From: Alphaproteobacteria bacterium | Lineage (GTDB): Bacteria; Pseudomonadota; Alphaproteobacteria; UBA828 | Reading direction: 5' to 3' | Assembly (NCBI GenBank): GCA_011523425.1 | Contig: WTGU01000152.1 | Location: 1 to 64,000, forward strand | DNA length: 64,000 bases | Shown: in pieces, positions 19,699 to 28,231 of the stretch | Layout: each line of letters begins with the position of its first letter | How positions within the stretch are numbered: the first letter of the stretch is position 1 | Program-made: the position numbers and the translations under genes | The notes under the pieces: model-generated | Databases searched by the model: none | The model's input: the letters and a program-made list of their open reading frames with translations, nothing else | What the model was told of the DNA's origin: nothing

Positions 19699-19949
19699 CT
19701 CTCCCTCCGCGTCGTCAGCCCGGCCCCGGAGCCGGCACGTGCTTCGCCCAAGACGCACCGCGTCGACCGGCTGCCAGCGCCGCTCGGGCGACGATGCCAT
19801 CCGCTTCCGGGCCGGACGGAAACAGTAGAGCGAGACCCGGACCTGCGCAAACGTTTTGCGCCGCTCACGCCGGGCGCCGCCCGCTGGATCGCGTACGCGC
19901 CCCGTGCCACCATGCCCGGCCCGCCGGCGCTGTCCGGGAGCGGGAGAAC

Positions 19950-19995
19950 GCCCGCCTTCTCACGTCGGGGTCGGAGCATGGTGAGAAATGCGGGC
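19950..19995 (+). promoter_or_regulatory. Imperfect hairpin over the rluB translation start, related to the MITE-like repeat ends
   Basis: The 5' arm GCCCGCCTTCTCAC (19950-19963) pairs with the 3' arm GTGAGAAATGCGGGC (19981-19995). The rluB ATG (19988) lies inside the 3' arm. Both arms resemble the terminal repeat seen at 33478 and 33749. In mRNA this would occlude the start codon; a regulatory effect is inference. Confidence 0.5.
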
Positions 19996-20767
19996 TAAGC
20001 GTCCGCGATCCAGAGCGAGCCCCTCCGGCGAGCGCATCGCCAAGCGGATCGCCCGGGCCGGGCTCTGCTCGCGCCGCGACGCCGAGCGGCTGATCGCCGC
20101 AGGCCGCGTCGCGCTGGGCGGCACCGTGGTCTCCGATCCGGCCATCAACGTCGACGATGCGAGCCCGATCACCGTGGACGGCGCCCCGCTGCCCGCGCCT
20201 GCACCGGCCCGGCTCTGGCGCTACCACAAGCCGCCGGGCCTCATTACCAGCCACCGCGACCCGCAGGGCCGGCCGACCGTGTTCGAGAAGGTCGCGGATC
20301 GCCTCGGCCACGTCCTCTCGGTGGGGCGGCTCGATTTCAACTCCGAAGGGCTGCTGCTGCTCACCAACGACGGCGCGCTCGCGCGAACTCTCGAGCATCC
20401 CGCGAAGGGCTGGCGGCGGCGCTACCGGGTGCGCGTGCGGGGCGAGCCCGGGCAGGATGCGCTGGAGGCGCTCGCCAGGGGCATCACCGCAGGCGGCGTC
20501 CGCTATCGCCCCATCGAGGCGCAGCTCGACCGGCAGAACCGGCGCAACGCCTGGCTCACCCTCACGCTCACCGAGGGCCGCTACCGCGAGATCCGCACTG
20601 TGCTCGGTCATCTCGACCTGCCGGTGAGCCGCCTGATCCGCACGGCCTACGGGCCCTTCCAGCTCGGCGGCCTGCCGCGCGGCGAGATCGCCGAAATACC
20701 CGCGCGGGTGCTGCGCGACCAGCTCGGCGGCAAGAGGCGCGGGCCCGGTGCGGATCGTCGGCGGTAG
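19988..20767 (+). CDS. rluB: RluB-family 23S rRNA pseudouridine synthase
   Basis: A 259-residue RsuA-family synthase, likely forming pseudouridine 2605 of 23S rRNA. An S4 domain (ERIAKRIARAGLCSRRDAER, about 15-34) precedes the catalytic domain with GRLDFNSEGLLLLTNDG, whose Asp is the nucleophile. No other start codon exists: TGA lies just upstream in frame and no GTG/TTG follows before the S4 domain. The ATG is inside a repeat-derived hairpin (19950-19995). It overlaps rsmD by 20 bp. Confidence 0.92.
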   Translation: MRAKRPRSRASPSGERIAKRIARAGLCSRRDAERLIAAGRVALGGTVVSDPAINVDDASPITVDGAPLPAPAPARLWRYHKPPGLITSHRDPQGRPTVFEKVADRLGHVLSVGRLDFNSEGLLLLTNDGALARTLEHPAKGWRRRYRVRVRGEPGQDALEALARGITAGGVRYRPIEAQLDRQNRRNAWLTLTLTEGRYREIRTVLGHLDLPVSRLIRTAYGPFQLGGLPRGEIAEIPARVLRDQLGGKRRGPGADRRR

Positions 20768-21317
20768 CCTGCGCGGCCGCCGGCTGCGGGCGCCGGCCGG
20801 CGCGCGGGTGCGGCCCACGGCCGAGCGGGTGCGGGAGGCGCTCTTCGACATCCTCGTCCACGGCGGGATGGCGGGACCGCTGGAGGGCACGCGGGTGGTC
20901 GATCTCTTCGCGGGCACCGGCGCGCTGGGGCTGGAGGCTCTCTCGCGCGGCGCCGCGGCGCTCACCGCCGTCGAAGGCGAGGCGGACGTGCGCGGCGTGC
21001 TTCGCGCCAATATCGAGGCGCTGGGCTGCGGCGATCGCGCGTCCGTTCTCGCCTGTGATGCGACCCGCCTGCCGCCGGCCATGCAGGCGTGCGACCTGGC
21101 GCTGCTCGACCCGCCCTGGCGCAGCAACCTCGCGGTGCCCGCGCTGGCTGCCCTGGTGGGCGGCGGCTGGCTCGCTCGGGACGCCACGGTCGTCGTGGAG
21201 CACGGGGTGGACGACCCCTTCGAGCCGCCGGCAACGCTCGCCCCACACGACCACCGCCGCTACGGCAGGACCGCGCTCACCTTTCTTCGTCCCTCCGGCG
21301 AGCCCCGGCCAGGCTAG
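20748..21317 (+). CDS. rsmD: 16S rRNA (guanine966-N2)-methyltransferase
   Basis: A 189-residue class-I SAM methyltransferase. RIVGGSLRGRRLRAP at the N-terminus and RPTAERVREALFDIL are RsmD signatures, LFAGTGALGLEALSRGA is the SAM loop, and LLDPPW is the catalytic N4/N2 motif. The GTG start at 20748 overlaps the 3' end of rluB, and the two rRNA-modification genes form one unit. Its TAG stop (21315-21317) abuts or forms the first bases of the repeat copy. Confidence 0.92.
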   Translation: MRIVGGSLRGRRLRAPAGARVRPTAERVREALFDILVHGGMAGPLEGTRVVDLFAGTGALGLEALSRGAAALTAVEGEADVRGVLRANIEALGCGDRASVLACDATRLPPAMQACDLALLDPPWRSNLAVPALAALVGGGWLARDATVVVEHGVDDPFEPPATLAPHDHRRYGRTALTFLRPSGEPRPG

Positions 21318-21463
21318 AGCGTATCCGTCTTTGGCGGATACGCGACAGGCCGCGACTGCGGCCCGCCGCTTATGCGGCGCGCCCGCGCAGGCGCCGGCCG
21401 CACGCCGGCTGCCGTGAGCGATAAAGAGGCGGGAGCGTCTCCGTGCAAACCGGACACACTCTA
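21315..21463 (+). repeat. Dispersed convergent-end repeat, copy 2
   Basis: A full 149-bp copy. The left hairpin is GCGTATCCG (21319-21327), a 7-nt loop and CGGATACGC (21335-21343). The core starts GCGACAGGCCGCGACTGCGG and contains GC palindromes, and the right hairpin has imperfect AGCGTCTCCG/CGGACACACT arms. It occupies the whole gap between rsmD (+) and prpE (-) and includes the prpE stop (CTA, 21461-21463). Confidence 0.85.
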
Positions 21464-23374
21464 ATCTCCCGCCGGCGCGCCGTTGCCGTAGCCGAGCGGG
21501 CGGATGGCATCGGCGATCTCGCCCAGGATCGCCGGGTCGTCGATGGTAGCCGGGGTCTTGACCGTCTCGCCGTCGGCGATCTTCGCCATGGTGCTGCGCA
21601 GGATCTTGCCCGAGCGGGTCTTGGGCAGGCGGTCGACCACCGCCGCCTGCTTGAAGGCGGCGACCGGGCCGATGCTCTCGCGCACCATGCGCACGAGCTC
21701 GGCCACGATCTCGTCCGGCGGTCGGTTGACTCCGGCCTTCAGCACCACGAAGCCGAGCGGGAGCTGCCCCTTCAGCGCGTCGGCGACGCCGACGACGGCG
21801 CACTCGGCCACGTCCTGGTGCGCCGCCAGCACCTCCTCCATCGCGCCGGTAGACAGGCGATGGCCGGCGACGTTGATGATGTCGTCGGTGCGGCTCATGA
21901 TCCAGAGATAGCCGTCCTCGTCGAGGACGCCGGCATCGCCCGTCACGTAGTAGCCGGGGTAGCGGGTGAAGTAGACCTCCTCGAAGCGCGCATCGTTGTT
22001 CCAGAGCGTCGGCGTGAAGCCCGGCGGCAGCGGCTGCTTGACCACGATCGCGCCGATCTCGCCCCGCGGCACCTGCTCGCCCGCCTCGTCCACCACCTCG
22101 ATGCGATAGCCCGGCACCGGCTTGGTCGGCGAGCCGGGCTTGACCGGCAGCGCGCCGAGGCCGGCGCAGTTGGCGCCCATGGGCCAGCCGGATTCGGTCT
22201 GCCACCAGTGGTCGTAGACCGGGCGCTCCAGGTGCCGCTCGGCCCAGGCGAGGGTGTCGGGATCGGTGCGCTCGCCGGCGAGGAAGAGCGTGTCGAAGCA
22301 GGAGATGTCGTAGTCGGCGAGACGTGCCGCGTCGGGATCCTCGCGCTTGATCGCGCGGAACGCCGTCGGCGCTGTGAACATGGCGCTCACCCCGTGCTCC
22401 GCGATCAGCCGCCAGTAGGCGCCGGCGTCGGGCGTGCCCACGGGCTTGCCCTCGAAGAGGATCGAGGGGCAGCCATAGACCAGCGGCGCGTAGACGATAT
22501 AGGAGTGGCCGACCACCCAGCCGATGTCCGACGCCGCCCACCACACCTCGCCCGGCGTGCGGTTGTAGACGGCGTGCATGCTCCAGTTGAGGACCACCAG
22601 GTGCCCGCCATTGTCGCGCACGATGCCCTTGGGATCGCCGGTGGTGCCGGAGGTGTAGAGGATGTAGAGCGGGTCGGTGGCGGCGACGGGCACGCAGTCG
22701 ACCGCGTCCGCGCCGGCCATGACGTCGGCCCAGGTCTCGTCGCGGCCGGCGACGAGCGGCGCCTCCTGCTCCGGCCGCTGCACGACGATGCAGGCGTCCG
22801 GCTTGTGGCTCGCCCGCTCGATCGCCTCGTCCAGCAGCGGCTTGTAGGGGATGACGCGGTTCACCTCGATGCCGCAGGAGCCGCAGACGATGATCTTCGG
22901 CCTGGCGTCGTCGATCCGCGTCGCCAGCTCGTTGGCCGCGAAGCCGCCGAACACCACCGAATGCACGGCGCCGATGCGAGCGCAGGCCAGCATCGCGATG
23001 ACGGCTTCGGGGATCATCGGCATGTAGAGGACCACGCGATCGCCCGCACGTACGCCCCGGCTCCTGAGCGCGCCGGCGAAGCGGGCGGCGAGGTCCTGGA
23101 GCTCGGCGTAGCTGAAGCTCCGCACGGTGCCGGTGACCGGGCTGTCGTAGATCAGCGCCGTCTGCGCGCCGCGCCCGGCCGCCACGTGGCGGTCGAGCGC
23201 GTTGTGGCAGGTGTTGACACGGGCGCCCGGGAACCAGCGGTTGAACGGCTGGCGCGAGCCGTCGAAGACGCGATCCCACCGCTTCTCCCAGTCGATGGCC
23301 TCGGCCGCCTCGGCCCAAAACCCCTCCGGGTCCCTGAGCGAGCGGGCATAGGTCTCGTCGTAGCGGCTGGTCAT
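21461..23374 (-). CDS. prpE: Propionyl-CoA synthetase / acyl-CoA synthetase (AMP-forming)
   Basis: A 637-residue ANL-superfamily enzyme that activates propionate (or acetate) to the CoA ester through an acyl-AMP. GIEVNRVIPYKPLLDEAIE is characteristic of PrpE/ACSS3 rather than Acs. YTSGTTGDPKG is the ATP P-loop motif, and PKTRSGKILRSTM carries the C-terminal Lys that is usually acetylated for control. No methylcitrate genes are adjacent. The stop codon falls within the flanking repeat. Confidence 0.88.
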   Translation of the reverse strand: MTSRYDETYARSLRDPEGFWAEAAEAIDWEKRWDRVFDGSRQPFNRWFPGARVNTCHNALDRHVAAGRGAQTALIYDSPVTGTVRSFSYAELQDLAARFAGALRSRGVRAGDRVVLYMPMIPEAVIAMLACARIGAVHSVVFGGFAANELATRIDDARPKIIVCGSCGIEVNRVIPYKPLLDEAIERASHKPDACIVVQRPEQEAPLVAGRDETWADVMAGADAVDCVPVAATDPLYILYTSGTTGDPKGIVRDNGGHLVVLNWSMHAVYNRTPGEVWWAASDIGWVVGHSYIVYAPLVYGCPSILFEGKPVGTPDAGAYWRLIAEHGVSAMFTAPTAFRAIKREDPDAARLADYDISCFDTLFLAGERTDPDTLAWAERHLERPVYDHWWQTESGWPMGANCAGLGALPVKPGSPTKPVPGYRIEVVDEAGEQVPRGEIGAIVVKQPLPPGFTPTLWNNDARFEEVYFTRYPGYYVTGDAGVLDEDGYLWIMSRTDDIINVAGHRLSTGAMEEVLAAHQDVAECAVVGVADALKGQLPLGFVVLKAGVNRPPDEIVAELVRMVRESIGPVAAFKQAAVVDRLPKTRSGKILRSTMAKIADGETVKTPATIDDPAILGEIADAIRPLGYGNGAPAGD

Positions 23375-23489
23375 GGGGCGGATCCCGGTCGGTGTCGGTC
23401 GGGCCGATAGTGGCGCGCGCCTGCGGGCCGGGCAAGCGGCTGTGCCGGATGCCGGGCGTCCTTGCGTGCGGCGTGGTGACGGCCGCCGA

Positions 23490-23756
23490 TCACCGCGATC
23501 GCAGGCGGTAGGCGTCGCGGCGATGGGCGGCGCGCAGGACGAGAACGACCAGATCGCGCTCCCGCACTTCGTAGAGCACCCGGTAGCCGCCGACCCGGAT
23601 GCGCCGCAGACCCCGCAGCTCGCCCTTCAGCGCACTGCCCGCAAACGGGTTCTCGGCCAATCGGTCGATGGCCGCGACCAGGCGCTCGCGGTCGGGCCTC
23701 TCGATGCGCTGCAACTCCCGTGCCGCGCTCGCCTTAATCCGTATCGCGTAGCGCAT
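23490..23756 (-). CDS. RelE/ParE-family toxin
   Basis: An 88-residue RelE-fold protein: AIRIKASAARELQRIERPDRERLVAAID is the N-terminal helix pair, LKGELRGLRRIRVGGYRVLYEV the beta sheet core, and LVVLVLRAAHRRDAY the C-terminal strand (each quoted in part). It is a likely mRNA interferase of a type II toxin-antitoxin pair. Its ATG lies 23 bp inside the end of the antitoxin gene, the usual coupling. Confidence 0.88.
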   Translation of the reverse strand: MRYAIRIKASAARELQRIERPDRERLVAAIDRLAENPFAGSALKGELRGLRRIRVGGYRVLYEVRERDLVVLVLRAAHRRDAYRLRSR

Positions 23757-23955
23757 GCCGAACCCGATCCCAGTCCAGCACCCGATCGCTGGGATCGCGA
23801 AGGCGCTCGACGGCGACCGAGAGGTCGTCGAAGTCCTCGAGGTAGCGTTCGACCGCCTGACGGATGACCTCGGCCCGGCTGCGCCGCAGCTTGGCTGCCG
23901 CCTCGTCCAGCGCGGTGACGAGAGCGTCCGGCAGGCGCGCTGTGATCTGGCTCAT
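23734..23955 (-). CDS. Ribbon-helix-helix antitoxin
   Basis: A 73-residue RHH protein (SQITARLPDALVTALDEAA then LRRSRAEVIRQAVERYLED) followed by a toxin-wrapping tail. GGAGTGGAGC precedes the ATG at 23955. It is located in a frame that is open for much longer upstream, so a naive start would be wrong. The 40 bp upstream carry AATGTC direct repeats about 20 bp apart and a GTTAAC palindrome, a possible operator for autorepression. Confidence 0.85.
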   Translation of the reverse strand: MSQITARLPDALVTALDEAAAKLRRSRAEVIRQAVERYLEDFDDLSVAVERLRDPSDRVLDWDRVRHALRDTD

Positions 23956-24168
23956 GCTCCACTCCAATGTCGTTAACACCAAAGTAATGTCATACGAAGT
24001 CACCCGCAACGGCGTAGCGGCCGGCACAGGCGAGGGGTGGGGCATCAGGAGGGCCGAGCCGCAGGCCCGGCGCCCGAGGGGCATGATCGAGAGTCGGGCT
24101 GCTTGTCTTGGGCCGGCAATCCTGTACCGTGCGGCCGCCCTTCGCGACGACGCCGGAACAGAGCGGTC

Positions 24169-25632
24169 ATGGCCGACCCGTCCGCGCTTGCCAGCCATAT
24201 CGAGGCGCTCGGCATGAGCCGCGTCGCTTGCGTCGGCGACGTGATGCTGGACCGCTTCGTCTACGGGCGGGTCGAGCGCACCTCGCCCGAGGCGCCGGTG
24301 CCGATCCTGCGCACCGACCGCGACGTCTACATGCTGGGCGGCGCCGGCAACGTGGTGCGCAATCTCGTCTCCCTCGGCGCCCATGCGACGCTGCTCTCGG
24401 TGATCGGCGACGACGAGGTGGGGCGCCGGCTCACGGGCATGGTCGGGCGCGAGGAGAGGGTCGAGCCGCACCTGCTGGTGGAGCGCGGGCGCATCTCCAC
24501 CGAGAAGACCCGTTTCGTCGCGGGCTCCCAGCAGCTCCTGCGGGCCGATTCGGAGACCACCGAGGCGATCCGGCCGCGCTCGGCCGAGAGCCTGATCGGC
24601 CTTGCCGGCGACGCGTTCGCGGCCTGCGACGTGGTCGCGCTCTCCGATTATGCCAAGGGGGTGCTGACCGCCGACCTCGCGCAGCGCCTGATCGAGGCCG
24701 CGCACAGCGCCGGCAGGCCGGTGGTGGTCGATCCCAAGGGCCGCGACTACGCGCGCTACGCCGGTGCTGCCGTGCTCACGCCCAACCGCGCCGAGCTCGC
24801 CCAAGCGGCCGGCGAGAGCCTCGAGAGCGACGAGGCCATCGTTGCCGCCTGCACGCGCCTCATCGCCCGCCATCGCCTCGGCGCGATCCTGGTGACGCGC
24901 AGCCGCGACGGCATGACGCTGGTCTCCGCAGACGGCCCGGTCGCCCACCTCGCGGCCGAAGCGCGGGAGGTGTTCGACGTTTCCGGCGCGGGCGACACGG
25001 TGGTGGCGACGCTGGCCGCTGCGCTTGGCCAGGGCATCGAGCTCAGGGCATGCGCCGAGCTCGCGAACGCGGCCGCCGGCGTTGCGGTCGCCAAGGCGGG
25101 CACGGCGACGGTCGGTGCCGCCGACCTGCTGCACGCGGTGCGCGCCGGCGACCTCTCCGCCTCCGAGGCGAAGATCATGCCGCTCGCGGCCGCGCTCGAG
25201 ACCGTCGCCGGCTGGCGGGCCGACGGGCAGCGCGTCGGCTTCACCAACGGCTGCTTCGACCTGCTGCATCCGGGCCACATCTCGCTGCTGCGCCAGGCGC
25301 GGCAGGCGGCGGACCGCCTCGTCGTCGGCCTCAACAGCGACGCCTCGGTGCGCCGGCTGAAGGGCGAGGGCCGCCCGGTCCAGGGCGAGGCGGCGCGGGC
25401 GCAGGTGCTGGCCTCGCTGGAGACGGTCGATCTGGTCGTGATCTTCGCGGACGACACGCCGGTCCGCCTGATCGAGGCGCTGCGGCCGGACTGCCTGGTC
25501 AAGGGCTCCGACTACACGGTGGCGGAGGTGGTGGGCGCCGACATCGTGCAGGGCTACGGCGGCAGCGTGCTGATCGCCGAGAACGAGCCCGGCTACAGCA
25601 CCACCGGCACCATCGAGCGCCTGCGGGGCTGA
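24169..25632 (+). CDS. hldE: Bifunctional heptose 7-phosphate kinase / heptose 1-phosphate adenylyltransferase
   Basis: A 487-residue fusion for ADP-heptose of LPS inner core. The PfkB-type kinase domain (1 to about 320) shows GGAGNVVRNL and the GAGDT anion hole (VSGAGDTVVATLA). The nucleotidyltransferase domain (about 347-487) shows TNGCFDLLHPGHISLL. The ATG at 24169 begins MADPSALASHIEAL. It ends at a strong stem-loop with a T run. Its presence indicates heptose-containing LPS. Confidence 0.93.
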   Translation: MADPSALASHIEALGMSRVACVGDVMLDRFVYGRVERTSPEAPVPILRTDRDVYMLGGAGNVVRNLVSLGAHATLLSVIGDDEVGRRLTGMVGREERVEPHLLVERGRISTEKTRFVAGSQQLLRADSETTEAIRPRSAESLIGLAGDAFAACDVVALSDYAKGVLTADLAQRLIEAAHSAGRPVVVDPKGRDYARYAGAAVLTPNRAELAQAAGESLESDEAIVAACTRLIARHRLGAILVTRSRDGMTLVSADGPVAHLAAEAREVFDVSGAGDTVVATLAAALGQGIELRACAELANAAAGVAVAKAGTATVGAADLLHAVRAGDLSASEAKIMPLAAALETVAGWRADGQRVGFTNGCFDLLHPGHISLLRQARQAADRLVVGLNSDASVRRLKGEGRPVQGEAARAQVLASLETVDLVVIFADDTPVRLIEALRPDCLVKGSDYTVAEVVGADIVQGYGGSVLIAENEPGYSTTGTIERLRG

Positions 25633-25668
25633 GCATTTCCGTTTCACACGGAAATGCTCAGCACTTTT
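25629..25668 (+). terminator. Rho-independent-type terminator of hldE
   Basis: A perfect 13-bp stem CTGAGCATTTCCG / CGGAAATGCTCAG (25629-25641 with 25649-25661) with a 7-nt loop is followed by CACTTTTT. It begins within the hldE stop codon and is the outer part of repeat copy 3. Confidence 0.75.
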
Positions 25669-25775
25669 TCGCTCACGGCAGCCGGCCTGCGGCCGGCGCC
25701 TCCGCGAGGGCGCCGCAGGCGCGGCGGGCCGCGGTCGCGGCCTGTCGCGTGCCCGACAAATTCGGACACGCTCCA
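25629..25775 (-). repeat. Dispersed convergent-end repeat, copy 3
   Basis: On the minus strand it shares GCGACAGGCCGCG, the GGCCCGCCGC...GCGGCGC palindrome and GCCGGCTGCCGTGAGCGAAAAAG with copies 2 and 4. The outer arm is the perfect terminator hairpin at 25629-25661, and the inner end arm is degenerate (GAGCGTGTCCG...CGGGCACGC). It fills the gap between convergent hldE and uvrD, whose stops flank it. Confidence 0.8.
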
Positions 25776-25783
25776 AGCGGCGT

Positions 25784-28093
25784 TCACACGCTCTCGGCGG
25801 GCTGAACGAAGCGGTCGATGATCTTCTTGGTGCCGGCCTTCTCGAAGGCGATCTCGAGCTTGTCGCCCTCCACCGAGGTGATCCGCCCGTAGCCGAACTT
25901 CTGGTGGAAGATGCGCTCGCCGGCGGCAAAGCCGCCTGCGCCGCCCCCGTCGCCTGCCGGCACCGCCGTCGCCTCGATGGTGACGGGCTCTCCCCGCCCG
26001 CGATAGCCCGCATGCGGCGAGCGCAGCCGCCGCGCAGCGCCGCGTTCGCCATGACCGCCGCGGCCGAGATAGAGCCCGCCCGGCGCCGGCGGACGCATTC
26101 CGGTTTCGTCCGCGAGCGTCACGCTCTCCGGCGCGAGCTCGTCCACGAAGCGCGAGGGGATGGCGCTCACCCACTGGTTGTGGCGGAAGCGGTTGGCGGC
26201 GAAGAGCACGTGCGCGCGATACCTGGCGCGCGTCAGGCCGACATAGGCGAGGCGGCGCTCCTCCTCCAGCCCGGCGTGGCCGGCCTCGTCCAGCGCGAGC
26301 TGGTGGGGGAAGAGCCCTTCCTCCCACCCCGGCAGGAACACGGTGTCGAACTCCAGCCCCTTGGCGCCGTGCAGCGTCATGATGTTGACCATTTCCTCGG
26401 TGCCGTCGCCCTCGCGGTCCATGACCAGGCTCACATGGTCGAGGAAGGACGGCAGATCCTCGAACTCGGCGAGCGCGCCCACCAGCTCCCGCAGGTTCTC
26501 GAGCCGGCCCGGCGCCTGTGGCGAGCGGTCCTTCTGCCACATGTCGGTGTAGCCGCATTCGTCCAGCATCGTCGCCACCACCTCGGGGTGCGGCGTCTGG
26601 TTCAGCGCGGCGCGCCAGGCGCGGAGCCGCTCGATCAGCCGGCCGAGCGCGGTGCGGGCGCTGGGCCTGAGCTCGTCGGTCTCGATCAGCCGCTCCGCCG
26701 CCCGGTAGAGCGAGAGCCCGCCGCTCCGCGCGAGCTCGTGGATGGGGCGGAGCGAGACCTCGCCCAGGCCCCGCTTCGGCAGGTTCACGATCCGCTCGAA
26801 GGCGAGATCGTCGTCGGGGCGGACGACGATGCGGATGTAGGCGACGGCGTCCCGGATCTCCAGGCGCTCGTAGAAGCGCTGCCCGCCGATCACGCGATAG
26901 GGCAGGGCGATGGTGAGGAAGCGCTCCTCGAAGGCGCGGGTCTGGAAGCCGGCGCGGACGAGGATGGCGATCTCGTCGAGCCCGTCGCCTGCGCGCTGCA
27001 GCGCCTCGATCGCCTCGCCGACGGCGCGTGCTTCCTCCTCGCCGTCCCAGCACTCGGTGAGGCGGACCTTCTCGCCCGAGTCCCCCTCGGTCCAGAGCGT
27101 CTTGCCGAGCCGTCCTTCGTTGCGGGCGATGAGGCCGGAGGCGGCGGCGAGGATATGCCCGGTGGAGCGGTAGTTGCGCTCCAGCCGCACCACCCGGGCG
27201 CCGGGAAAGTCCTGCTCGAAGCGGAGGATGTTGCCGACCTCGGCGCCGCGCCAGCCGTAGATCGACTGGTCGTCGTCGCCGACGCAGCAGATGCCGTGAT
27301 GGGCCTGGGCCAACAGCCTGAGCCAGAGATACTGCGCGACGTTGGTATCCTGATACTCGTCCACCAGCAGGTAGCGGAAGCGCCCCTGGTAGTCGGCCAG
27401 CACGTCCTGATGGCGGGTGAAGAGGGTCAGGTTGTGCAGCAGCAGGTCGCCGAAGTCGACGGCGTTCACGGCGCCGAGCCGCGCCTGATAGGCCGCGTAG
27501 AGGGCCGGCGCGCGGCCGTTCGCAAAGTCCGCGCCGTCGGCGCCCGTCACCTTGTCGACCGTGAGTCCTCGGTCCTTCCAGCGCTGGATGATGATGGAGA
27601 GCGTGCGCGCCGGCCAGCGCTTCTCGTCGATGTCGGCCGCCCGCACGAGCTGCTTCAGCAGGCGCACCTGGTCGTCGGTATCGAGGATGGTGAAGTCCGG
27701 CTTGAGGCCCACGAGCTCGGCATGGCGGCGCAGGATGCGGGCGGCGACGGCGTGGAAGGTGCCGAGCCAGAGGCCGGCGGCGGAGCGCCCGATCAGCCGC
27801 TCCACCCGCCCGATCATCTCGCGCGCCGCCTTGTTGGTGAAGGTCACCGCCAGCACCTGCCCCGGCCGCGCGCGGCCGGTGGCGAGGATGTGGGCGAGGC
27901 GCGTGGTGAGCACGCGGGTCTTGCCGGTGCCGGCGCCGGCGAGCACCAGCAGCGGCCCGTCGAGGGCCTCGACCGCCTGGCGTTGCTCCGGGTTCAGGCC
28001 GTCGAGATAGGCGTGCGCCGCAGCCGGCGGCGCCGGCGGCGTCGGGTCGGGCTCGGCAAACGGGCTGAGCGGGGGATCGACGGAATCGTTCAT
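25784..28093 (-). CDS. uvrD: UvrD/PcrA-type superfamily 1 DNA helicase
   Basis: A 769-residue SF1A 3'-5' helicase for nucleotide-excision and mismatch repair. LNPEQRQAVEAL is the Q motif, AGAGTGKTRVL the Walker A near residue 52, DEYQDTN the Walker B near residue 250, and later motifs include LERNYRS, TLHGAKGLEFD and YVGLTRA. The C-terminal Tudor-like tail (FHQKFGYGRITSVEGDKLEI) that contacts RNA polymerase is present. A Gly/Arg-rich linker precedes this tail. Confidence 0.93.
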   Translation of the reverse strand: MNDSVDPPLSPFAEPDPTPPAPPAAAHAYLDGLNPEQRQAVEALDGPLLVLAGAGTGKTRVLTTRLAHILATGRARPGQVLAVTFTNKAAREMIGRVERLIGRSAAGLWLGTFHAVAARILRRHAELVGLKPDFTILDTDDQVRLLKQLVRAADIDEKRWPARTLSIIIQRWKDRGLTVDKVTGADGADFANGRAPALYAAYQARLGAVNAVDFGDLLLHNLTLFTRHQDVLADYQGRFRYLLVDEYQDTNVAQYLWLRLLAQAHHGICCVGDDDQSIYGWRGAEVGNILRFEQDFPGARVVRLERNYRSTGHILAAASGLIARNEGRLGKTLWTEGDSGEKVRLTECWDGEEEARAVGEAIEALQRAGDGLDEIAILVRAGFQTRAFEERFLTIALPYRVIGGQRFYERLEIRDAVAYIRIVVRPDDDLAFERIVNLPKRGLGEVSLRPIHELARSGGLSLYRAAERLIETDELRPSARTALGRLIERLRAWRAALNQTPHPEVVATMLDECGYTDMWQKDRSPQAPGRLENLRELVGALAEFEDLPSFLDHVSLVMDREGDGTEEMVNIMTLHGAKGLEFDTVFLPGWEEGLFPHQLALDEAGHAGLEEERRLAYVGLTRARYRAHVLFAANRFRHNQWVSAIPSRFVDELAPESVTLADETGMRPPAPGGLYLGRGGHGERGAARRLRSPHAGYRGRGEPVTIEATAVPAGDGGGAGGFAAGERIFHQKFGYGRITSVEGDKLEIAFEKAGTKKIIDRFVQPAESV

Positions 28094-28231
28094 GGACCGG
28101 GGCGCCGGACGAGTCGCTCATTGTAGCACGGAGACCCGGCTCGAACTCCCGGCCGAGATCGCTTATATGCCCTGTGGCAACGCGCGTCCCCGCGCCGCAG
28201 ACGGCGCGCCGGCAGGCATGGCTGGAGACCG

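Noticed and set aside
19979-19998. Second full MITE copy at rluB
   Set aside because: Both arms are present only as a short hairpin; no full-length element.
20568-23435. Very long minus-strand ORF across rsmD and prpE
   Set aside because: It runs through the repeat and opposite to rsmD; the real prpE frame is a different one ending at 21461.
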